Of a DNA stretch of 7,638 nt, positions 1 through 5,095 are shown piece by piece. The translations under genes were made by a program, and so were the position numbers. Within the stretch, counting starts at the first letter, position 1. The number at the start of each line of letters is the position of its first letter. The stretch is from the NCBI GenBank assembly GCA_946479905.1, contig CAMLIA010000194.1, positions 1-7,638 on the forward strand, in the 5' to 3' direction. This DNA is from an uncultured Frankiales bacterium. GTDB taxonomy: Bacteria; Actinomycetota; Actinomycetes; Mycobacteriales; SCTD01. The notes below the pieces were generated by a model. It saw only the letters and a program-made list of their open reading frames with translations. It made no database searches and was not told where the DNA came from.

Positions 1-167
1 GGTACGGCGGAGACGAACTCCTCGACGAGGGCGTTCTGCGCCGTCCACCACGCACGGGTGTCGGCAGCCTCGGTGTCCTCGAGCCAGCGGTAGGGGTCGG
101 CCACCGCCGTACCGTGGTAGTCGTCGACGACGTCGTCCTTGCGCGCGGCTGGGTAGGTGTACGGCAC
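1..167 (-). CDS. Prolyl oligopeptidase (S9A family), N-terminal fragment
   Basis: Reading the minus strand from a GTG at 167-165 gives 55 codons that run off the left edge. The N-terminus contains [15 protein letters not shown] (residues 5-19) followed by [10 protein letters not shown] (22-31). This is the characteristic start of the beta-propeller domain of prolyl oligopeptidases, which are cytosolic serine peptidases that cut short peptides after proline. There is no signal peptide, as expected for the bacterial cytosolic form. The catalytic alpha/beta-hydrolase domain lies outside the window, so activity cannot be judged. The start is supported by an AGGAG ribosome site five bases upstream. 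It follows the minus-strand TetR gene with an eight-base gap, so the two are very likely co-transcribed. Another S9 member, such as oligopeptidase B, is possible but fits this N-terminus less well. Confidence 0.85.
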   Translation of the reverse strand, partial: MPYTYPAARKDDVVDDYHGTAVADPYRWLEDTEAADTRAWWTAQNALVEEFVSAV

Positions 168-172
168 GTGTG

Positions 173-178
173 CTCCTA
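173..178 (-). promoter_or_regulatory. Ribosome binding site of the prolyl oligopeptidase, overlapping the TetR stop codon
   Basis: On the minus strand the TetR stop TAG (178-176) overlaps an AGGAG Shine-Dalgarno (177-173), five bases before the GTG start at 167. A ribosome terminating on tetR is therefore placed directly on the initiation site of the next gene. This suggests translational coupling and supports the GTG start. Confidence 0.7.
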
Positions 179-796
179 GGCGGTGAGGGTGTCGAGGTAG
201 CGGGTGAGCTGGTCGAAGTCGGAGCGCGGCTCGCCGAGCGTGCGCAGTGCCGCGATGTAGACGTGGCTCCACAGCAGCGCGGTCTCGGGCGACAGCGTGG
301 AGCGCGGGGAGCGGGTGAGGCCGGCTGCGCAGGAGCGCGCCAGCATGTCCTGGGCCTGGTACCGGAGGCCGAGGTCGGTGGTGGTCCTCGGTCGCGCCGC
401 GGCGATCGTGTGCAGCAGGGCCTCCTCCTCGGGGAGAGCACCCACCACGTCTCGGTGCGCGCGGAGGATCCGCCGCAGCGGGTGGTGCGTGGAGGGGGTC
501 GCCGCCACGGCCTCGATCCAGAGCTCGGAGACGTGCAGCATCGCCGCGGCAGCCAGGTCGTCCCGGCTCGCGAAGATCTTGTAGATCGTTCCTTCAGAGA
601 CGCCTGCTCGAGCGGCGACGGCAACGACGGTCAGCGCCTCGCGCCCACCCTCGGACAGGAGGGCGCGCGCCGCGACCAGCACCTTCTCCCGCGTGGCGGC
701 GCGACGTCGCTCGTGCCCGTTGAGCGCCGGCGCCTCGACAGGAGTCTGCAGACTCTTCACACTTCGAAGTGTGAAGGGTCTGCAATCTTCTGACAA
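176..796 (-). CDS. TetR/AcrR family transcriptional regulator (divergent, minus strand)
   Basis: A protein of up to 206 residues with a TetR-type N-terminal DNA-binding domain. A basic stretch ([11 protein letters not shown], about 28-38) precedes helix 1. The helix-turn-helix lies at about 57-76 ([20 protein letters not shown]) and is followed by the usual SRDDL segment. The C-terminal ligand-binding half, about 90-206, is all-helical in character but not assignable to a ligand class. The start is uncertain. The longest reading uses TTG at 796, six bases after a TAAAAT -10 element, which fits a leaderless start. A GTG at 760-758 gives a 194-residue form. Neither has a Shine-Dalgarno. The first 16 or so codons of the long form lie across a 38-bp palindrome that is probably this protein's own operator. 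It likely represses itself and the downstream prolyl oligopeptidase, and possibly the divergent unit. Confidence 0.85.
   Translation of the reverse strand: MSEDCRPFTLRSVKSLQTPVEAPALNGHERRRAATREKVLVAARALLSEGGREALTVVAVAARAGVSEGTIYKIFASRDDLAAAAMLHVSELWIEAVAATPSTHHPLRRILRAHRDVVGALPEEEALLHTIAAARPRTTTDLGLRYQAQDMLARSCAAGLTRSPRSTLSPETALLWSHVYIAALRTLGEPRSDFDQLTRYLDTLTA
747..784. promoter_or_regulatory. 38-bp near-perfect palindrome, candidate TetR operator
   Basis: The sequence is symmetrical about 765/766. The inner 22 bp (755-776) are a perfect palindrome with half-sites CTTCACACTTC and GAAGTGTGAAG. One mismatched pair (754 T with 777 G) separates it from perfect outer arms TGCAGAC (747-753) and GTCTGCA (778-784), so 18 of 19 pairs match. 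It lies just downstream of the minus-strand TAAAAT -10 and overlaps the first codons of that tetR, a classic position for autorepression. There is no T-tract, so a terminator is unlikely. The length is enough for one TetR dimer on the core, or two dimers if the outer arms are used. Which of the two TetR proteins binds is inference; the minus-strand one is the simpler choice. Confidence 0.75.
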
Positions 797-799
797 GGG

Positions 800-827
800 T
801 TGATTTTACGACTGACATCCGTATATT
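800..827 (+). promoter_or_regulatory. Promoter of the plus-strand operon, leaderless type
   Basis: A -35 element TTGATT (800-805) and a -10 element TATATT (822-827) are separated by 16 bases. The ATG of the plus-strand TetR follows the -10 after only six bases, so transcription would begin at or next to the start codon. This leaderless layout is common in actinobacteria and explains the absence of a Shine-Dalgarno. The -35 element overlaps the -10 of the divergent promoter. Confidence 0.65.
803..808 (-). promoter_or_regulatory. -10 element of the minus-strand tetR promoter
   Basis: On the minus strand TAAAAT occupies 808-803 and is followed by six bases and the TTG at 796, the same spacing as on the other side. 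No convincing -35 hexamer is seen 16-18 bases upstream. The element shares bases with the -35 of the plus-strand promoter, so RNA polymerase probably cannot occupy both promoters together. Confidence 0.45.
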
Positions 828-840
828 GCGGGGATGACCG
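812..840. promoter_or_regulatory. Weak inverted repeat over the plus-strand -10 and start codon
   Basis: CATCC (816-820) and GGATG (832-836) form a 5-bp inverted repeat with an 11-base spacer. Two further symmetric pairs outside it match (814/838 and 812/840). It covers the TATATT -10 and the ATG of the plus-strand TetR, where a repressor would block initiation. The arms are short, so this could be chance; it is listed as a possible second operator. Confidence 0.25.
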
Positions 841-1463
841 GTCGTGGACGCCCCCGCCAGTTCTCCTTGGACGAGGTGCTCGAGGCAGCCCTGGACCTCA
901 TCGAGGTGGATGGCGTCGATGCGCTGTCCATGCAGGCGCTCGCCCACCGCCTCGGAACGGGCAGTGCGACCCTCTACAACTACGTCGGCAGCCGTGACGA
1001 GCTCATCGACCTGATGCTGGGTCGGGTGCTGGCCGAGTCGCCCGCGCTGCCGGCGATCACCTCGACGGGCGATTGGGCCGAGGACCTCGTGCGCTACCTC
1101 GTGGCCAGCTTCCGGGCCGGCATCAGCCGACCCGCAGTGCTGCAGCTCTGGCAGCAGCGGCCCTACGTGCACCTGGGCGCCGAGGCGCGGACCAACGACG
1201 AGCTCAGCGTCCTCGAAGCGATCGGCTTCTCGCCGCTGCGGGCCGCCGAGGTGTACCGCATCCTGGCATCGCAGCTCGTGGGCCACATGACCATCGCCGC
1301 CGGGCGCGCGCACCGGCCCGACACGGCGACGGCCCGGGAGGGCACTCCGCTCGGCGCCGCGCAGCGCCATCTCGAGGAGCTCGGGGAGGAGCGGATCTAC
1401 GAGTCCGCGGTCCGCGCGCTCGTGGGCGCGCTCGCCGCCGAGCTGGCGGGAGCGACGTCATGA
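834..1463 (+). CDS. TetR family regulator with TetR_C_1-like C-terminal domain, first gene of the plus-strand operon
   Basis: A 209-residue protein. The N-terminal GRPRQFSLDEVLEAALDLIE (5-24) is the typical basic arm and helix 1. The helix-turn-helix is at about 32-51 (SMQALAHRLGTGSATLYNYV), followed by SRDELIDLM. The ALS-type core and ATLYNYV motif resemble the tetracycline-repressor branch, and the C-terminal half (about 75-160, with GFSPLRAAEVYRILASQLVGH) is compatible with the TetR_C_1 ligand-binding domain. It therefore looks like a different subfamily from the divergent regulator. The ATG at 834 lies six bases after a good -10, so translation is probably leaderless. Its stop overlaps the start of the lipoprotein gene (ATGA), which makes it the first cistron of the hydrolase unit and probably an autoregulated, substrate-responsive repressor of it. 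The ligand cannot be read from sequence. Confidence 0.88.
   Translation: MTGRGRPRQFSLDEVLEAALDLIEVDGVDALSMQALAHRLGTGSATLYNYVGSRDELIDLMLGRVLAESPALPAITSTGDWAEDLVRYLVASFRAGISRPAVLQLWQQRPYVHLGAEARTNDELSVLEAIGFSPLRAAEVYRILASQLVGHMTIAAGRAHRPDTATAREGTPLGAAQRHLEELGEERIYESAVRALVGALAAELAGATS
1448..1452 (+). promoter_or_regulatory. Ribosome binding site of the substrate-binding lipoprotein
   Basis: GGGAG lies within the end of the TetR gene, seven bases before the ATG at 1460. It fixes the lipoprotein start inside a much longer open frame that extends upstream. Confidence 0.65.
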
Positions 1464-3004
1464 AGCGGCTCGCCGCGGTCGCGGTGCTCGCGGCCCTGAC
1501 CACCGCGTGCGGCTCGACGGTCCAGGTGCGCGGCACCGCCACGGCCGGCTCAGGTGGTGACGGTCTCGGCGGCGGCTCGTCGCCCATGACCTCCGCCGCT
1601 GACTTGACGGGCAGCGCAACCCCTGGCGGGACCAGCACCAGCGGCTTCCAGGTCCCCTCGGACGCGTCCGGGCCGTCGGTTCCTGGCTCGATGGCCTCGA
1701 GCGCGCCGACCGGACGCGCCAGCCGTCGGGACCTGGTCGGCGGTACGACGGGAGTCGGCGCCCCGATGTCAGGGCGCGGCTTCACGAAGACGACGATCTC
1801 GATCGGCGTCGGGACCGCCGACGACTACAACAGCACCGCGAACAGCTTCGGCCTGAAGGGTGTGGCCTACGACGGAGACCCGAAGACCTGGCTGAAGGCC
1901 GCCGCTGACGACATCAACAAGCACGGCGGGCTGCTGGGGCGCAAGGTCATCCTCGTCATCCACGACTACAGCACGGCACAGGAGCTCAGCGACACCGCGA
2001 GCGCGAACCAGGCCGCCTGCACCACGTGGACGCAGGACCACCCGGTCTTCGCCGTCCTGCTCGCGGGCTTCCTCATCGAGGACACCCTGCTGAACTGCCT
2101 CAGCAAGGCGGGCACGCCGCTCGTCTACCCGGGAGCCGGCCTGGACTACCCGCTGCACTACAGCCAGACGTACCGCCAGTTCCCGCTCTTCTTCAACCTG
2201 GCGCAGATGGTGGGGGAGCGGTTCGACCGGATCTCGATCGGCCGGCTCGTCGCCCGGAGGTTCTTCTCCCCGTGGGACACCCGCAACGGGCGGCCGGGCA
2301 ACCCCTCCGCGAACCCGGTGAAGATCGGCCTGATCGGTTTCGACGACAACGACGGGGCGATCCAGCAGGCCAGTCAGAAGCGCGAGCTGGCCCGCCACGG
2401 CCTGCAGCCGGAAGCGACGATCCAGTGCCCGCGCTCCCTGCAGGACAAGATCTCCTGCGAGCAGAGCGCCGTCCTGAAGTTCGCGACCACTGGCGTCACG
2501 CACGTGTTCGGCGCGGACACGACCTTCATGCACACCGCGGGCTCGCAGAACTACCGGCCGCGCTACTTCGTCGCGGTGGAGCCCGCCGTCTTCGCTGCCA
2601 ACATCGACGCCAGCCAGCTCGCGGGTTCCATGAGCGAGGGCTACATCCCTTTGACCGACGTCGATGCCCGCGCGTACCCAGGGGACCCCTCACCGGCCAC
2701 CGCCGCGTGCAGGAAGCTCATGAAGGCGGTGGGCCAGGCCAGCACCGACCCCACCACCCTCGACCTCCAGATGAGCATCTGCGAGGAGTTCAACTTCCTG
2801 AGCGCCGGCGTCGAGCGGGCCGGAAGCCTGAGCGCGTCGACTCTGCGATCCGGTCTCGAGGCCCTGGGCTCGACCCAGCCCTCGACGCTGACCTGGACGT
2901 CCGTCCTCGGTCCCGACCAGCACGCGAGCGCGAACGCGCTGCGCGACATCGATTACCGCGACGATCACTACGTCTACACGAGCACGCAGAGCTACAGCAG
3001 CTGA
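1460..3004 (+). CDS. Substrate-binding lipoprotein, branched-chain amino-acid-type periplasmic-binding fold
   Basis: A 514-residue protein. Residues 1-17 form a lipoprotein signal: MKR, a hydrophobic stretch, then ALTTAC with Cys17 as the lipidation site. The -3 residue is Thr rather than the usual Leu, so the lipobox is slightly off consensus. Residues 19 to about 105 are a low-complexity Gly/Ser/Thr/Pro linker. From about 110 to the end there is a type I periplasmic-binding fold like that of Leu/Ile/Val receptors: an ISIGVG strand, a helix with AAADDINKHGGLLGRKVILV (147-166), and GLIGFDDNDGAIQQA (290-304). Six further cysteines fall into three local pairs (187/213, 323/333, 417/441), which suggests disulfides outside the cell. 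It should bind a small ligand on the outer membrane face. No permease or ATPase follows, so it either serves a transporter encoded elsewhere or acts as a receptor. Its start overlaps tetR by ATGA. Confidence 0.85.
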   Translation: MKRLAAVAVLAALTTACGSTVQVRGTATAGSGGDGLGGGSSPMTSAADLTGSATPGGTSTSGFQVPSDASGPSVPGSMASSAPTGRASRRDLVGGTTGVGAPMSGRGFTKTTISIGVGTADDYNSTANSFGLKGVAYDGDPKTWLKAAADDINKHGGLLGRKVILVIHDYSTAQELSDTASANQAACTTWTQDHPVFAVLLAGFLIEDTLLNCLSKAGTPLVYPGAGLDYPLHYSQTYRQFPLFFNLAQMVGERFDRISIGRLVARRFFSPWDTRNGRPGNPSANPVKIGLIGFDDNDGAIQQASQKRELARHGLQPEATIQCPRSLQDKISCEQSAVLKFATTGVTHVFGADTTFMHTAGSQNYRPRYFVAVEPAVFAANIDASQLAGSMSEGYIPLTDVDARAYPGDPSPATAACRKLMKAVGQASTDPTTLDLQMSICEEFNFLSAGVERAGSLSASTLRSGLEALGSTQPSTLTWTSVLGPDQHASANALRDIDYRDDHYVYTSTQSYSS

Positions 3005-3019
3005 GGAGAGCGACAACAC

Positions 3020-4963
3020 ATGCAGATCACCTGGGACCGCTGGGCCGTGCCCACCATCGTCGGCGACGACGACCTGGACGTCGTTCGCGGCGTCGGCTAC
3101 GCGCAAGCGGTGGCGGTCGGCAACGACGTGCTCGAGCTCTACGGCATCGCGCGCGGGAGGGCCGCGTCGTACTGGGGTGCGGACTTCCTCGGTGAGGACA
3201 CCTTCACGGTGCAGCTGGGGCTGGATGCCAAGACCGACGAGTGGGTGGCAGCGCAGCTGCCCGAGACGCTCGAGCGGGTCGCAGCGTTCTGCGAGGGGTT
3301 CAACGCTGCATGCGACGAGGACGACCACCGCGGCGGCGACCGTCGGGTCGTCCTGCCGGTGACGCCTCGCGACGTGATCGGGCACATGCTGCGCTGCTTC
3401 GTGCGCTTCAACCAGATCGACGGGGAGATGCTCGCCTTCGACCCGAAGGACTTCTACGGCGCGCGCATGGGCGGCTCGAGCTCGTGGGCGATCGCCGGGA
3501 GCAAGTCCACGACCGGTAACGCGATGGTGATGATCAACCCGCACCTGTCGTGGAAGCTGAAGTACCACCGCTTCGTCGAGTTCCGCACGATCTCGCCGGG
3601 TCGTGACTTCCACGGGTGCACGCTCATCGGTGTCCCGTGGCAGGCGATGGGATACAGCCCAAGCGTCGCCTGGGCCCACACGGTCAACCCGATCCGCAAC
3701 CTCGTCGTCTACGCCCTCGACGTGCAGGATGGGACGTATGCGTTCGGCGGCGGCCGTCGCGACCTCGAGACGAGCGACCACACCGTCGACGTGCTCGGCG
3801 GCGAGCCGGTCGTCGTCACCGCGCGTCGCAGCCTGCACGGTCCGGTGATCACCGCACCGGACGGCACGGACGTCGCGGTGCGCATCGCCGGTGTGCTCGA
3901 CGAACCGGCGTACCACGCCCTCGAGACCTGGTGGCAGCTCTCGCTCGCCTCGTCGGTCAAGGAGCTCTTCGACACCCACGACCGCCAGTGGCTCCCGATG
4001 TACACCATCACCGCCGGGGACGCCAACGGCTCGGTCGGTGCCCTGTTCTGCGGCACGCCGCCGGTGCGCGACGACTGGGAGGAGACCAAGCGCCGGCTCG
4101 ACGGCTCCGACCCAGCCACCGCGGTCTTCGCGGTGCACCCAGCGAGCGCCATGCCGCGCGTGCTCGACCCGGAGTCCGGCTGGGTGAACAACTGCAACGA
4201 GACGCCGTGGCTGTTCACGCACCCGCCGCTGGACCCGGCGGACTACCCGGCGGCCATCGCGCCGGACCCGTTCGACGTCGCCGAGATGCGGGCGTTCGTC
4301 TCCCGTGACTGGCTGCGCAAGCACGACACGGTGAGCCCCGACGAGCTGCTCGAGCTGAAGTTCAGCCAGCGCGCAGTGCTGGCCGACCTGGTGCTCGACC
4401 AGCTCTGCGACGCGGCCGAGCAGGTCGAGGAGACCAAAGCGGCTGCGGCGGTGCTGCGGGCGTGGGACCGCACCACGACGGCCGCCAGCAAGGGCTACGT
4501 CCTGGCCTACCTCTGGATCGCGCTCGCGACGCCGACGCTGATGATGACCCAGCAGATGTTCGTCCCCCGGGAGCTACCGGGGGAGATGCCGACCGAGCTG
4601 GCGGACCCGGCGGCCAGCCTGCCGTTCCTGCAGGCTGCAGCCGCCATGCTCGAGCTGGTCGGCGTCCCGCTCGACGCCGCCATGGGGGACGTCGTCTCCA
4701 TCGGCCGGCCGGACGCGCCGATCCCGGCGAACGGCAGCTCCGGCCTGCTGGGCGGCCTCAAGTGCCTCGAGGTGCTGCCCGGTCTCAACGGCCTCGAGGT
4801 CGTCGTCGCGGACACCTGGGTGTCGCGGGTGCAGCTGCGCGCCGACGCTCCGCCGGTCGCGCACAGCCTGCTCGTCTACGGCAACACGACCGACCCCGCA
4901 GCGCCACCGTCAGACGACCAGTACGCCGTGTGGGACGCCAACCGGCTTCGGCCGCACGACTGA
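3020..4963 (+). CDS. Penicillin acylase family (S45) Ntn hydrolase, AHL/aculeacin-acylase-like, predicted cytosolic
   Basis: A 647-residue protein that opens directly with the family's N-terminal pattern (ITWDRWAVPTIVG, then GVGYAQA at 24-30), with no signal peptide. In the family a precursor is self-cleaved before a Ser that becomes the beta-chain N-terminal nucleophile. Here this is GG|SSSWAIAGS, with Ser153 as beta-1. Counting from it, His175 (NPHLSW) is beta-23 and Val222 (AWAHTV) is beta-70, the positions recalled for PvdQ-type acyl-homoserine-lactone acylases. The oxyanion Asn lies in GWVNNCNETPW (387-397). The C-terminal DPAAPPSDDQYAVW block is also typical, so the protein is complete. 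The residue after the nucleophile is Ser where Asn is usual. Expected chains are alpha 1-152 and beta 153-647. Known members are commonly longer and exported. It probably cleaves an N-acyl amide; the substrate is unknown. AGGAG at 3004-3008 overlaps the preceding stop and lies 11 bases before the ATG. Confidence 0.88.
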   Translation: MQITWDRWAVPTIVGDDDLDVVRGVGYAQAVAVGNDVLELYGIARGRAASYWGADFLGEDTFTVQLGLDAKTDEWVAAQLPETLERVAAFCEGFNAACDEDDHRGGDRRVVLPVTPRDVIGHMLRCFVRFNQIDGEMLAFDPKDFYGARMGGSSSWAIAGSKSTTGNAMVMINPHLSWKLKYHRFVEFRTISPGRDFHGCTLIGVPWQAMGYSPSVAWAHTVNPIRNLVVYALDVQDGTYAFGGGRRDLETSDHTVDVLGGEPVVVTARRSLHGPVITAPDGTDVAVRIAGVLDEPAYHALETWWQLSLASSVKELFDTHDRQWLPMYTITAGDANGSVGALFCGTPPVRDDWEETKRRLDGSDPATAVFAVHPASAMPRVLDPESGWVNNCNETPWLFTHPPLDPADYPAAIAPDPFDVAEMRAFVSRDWLRKHDTVSPDELLELKFSQRAVLADLVLDQLCDAAEQVEETKAAAAVLRAWDRTTTAASKGYVLAYLWIALATPTLMMTQQMFVPRELPGEMPTELADPAASLPFLQAAAAMLELVGVPLDAAMGDVVSIGRPDAPIPANGSSGLLGGLKCLEVLPGLNGLEVVVADTWVSRVQLRADAPPVAHSLLVYGNTTDPAAPPSDDQYAVWDANRLRPHD

Positions 4964-4982
4964 CGCGGGCCGCCCCCACTGT

Positions 4983-5046
4983 TGATCACCAGGTGATCGC
5001 GCGGATGACCCGCCGTCGCGGCGGCCGCGCGATCCCCTGTTGATCA
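4983..5046 (+). repeat. Long imperfect inverted repeat / hairpin between acylase and amidase
   Basis: The arms 4983-5004 and 5025-5046 match at 20 of 22 positions (mismatched pairs 4989/5040 and 4994/5035), with a perfect 10-bp inner block GATCGCGCGG/CCGCGCGATC. Inside the loop CCGCC (5010-5014) can pair with GGCGG (5020-5024). The left arm also contains its own perfect 7-bp palindrome, GATCACC-A-GGTGATC (4984-4998), so alternative folds exist. It begins 20 bases after the acylase stop. No T-run follows, so it is not a textbook intrinsic terminator. It may be a U-less terminator or attenuator, an RNA-stabilising structure, or a copy of a genomic palindromic repeat. Confidence 0.7.
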
Positions 5047-5082
5047 CGGGAGAGCGTTATGGCATGGTTCACCTACCATTAT

Positions 5083-5088
5083 GGGAGG
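5083..5088 (+). promoter_or_regulatory. Ribosome binding site deciding the amidase start
   Basis: GGGAGG lies seven bases before the ATG at 5096. An in-frame ATG at 5081 sits directly in front of this site and would place the Shine-Dalgarno inside the coding sequence. The ATG at 5096 is therefore preferred, giving a protein that begins MSELLDLDAT. Confidence 0.75.
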
Positions 5089-5095
5089 CTGGGCA

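Larger units (their letters stand above)
4964..5095 (+). other. Intergenic gap splitting the operon
   Basis: This is the longest gap between plus-strand genes in the window (132 bases). It holds the long hairpin described separately, two copies of the 11-base repeat CTGTTGATCAC (4979-4989 and 5037-5047), and an AT-richer stretch at about 5057-5082 just before the amidase. A TACCAT (5074-5079) could be a -10 element, but no matching -35 is found 16-18 bases upstream. A weak ATGGT/ACCAT inverted repeat (5064-5079) covers the same bases. A promoter for the amidase and serine hydrolase here is plausible but unproven. Confidence 0.5.

Noticed and set aside
790..817. CTGACA direct repeat (790-795 and 812-817), 22 bases apart.
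   Set aside because: Six-base repeats at this distance are easily chance, although the two-turn spacing in a control region is noted.
594..1370. Minus-strand open frame of 258 codons across both regulators.
   Set aside because: It overlaps the divergent promoters and both TetR coding regions and has no family resemblance; the palindrome only makes it look related to another false frame.
1073..1459. Upstream extension of the lipoprotein frame.
   Set aside because: The ATG at 1460 has a good ribosome site and starts a proper lipoprotein signal ending at Cys17; the extension is Arg/Ala-rich and overlaps tetR.
2026..3195. Plus-strand open frame of 389 codons in another frame across the lipoprotein-acylase junction.
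   Set aside because: Arg/Pro-rich translation, crosses two well-supported genes, and has no motif.
2690..4324. Long minus-strand open frame of 544 codons opposite the lipoprotein and acylase.
   Set aside because: It is the antisense of convincing family members, has Arg/Val/Asp/His-rich composition typical of reversed high-GC coding sequence, and shows no recognisable motif.
4979..5047. The two CTGTTGATCAC copies as attachment sites or target-site duplication of a mobile element.
   Set aside because: They lie only 58 bases apart, are largely explained by the palindromic TGATCA ends of the hairpin, and no integrase or transposase is present.
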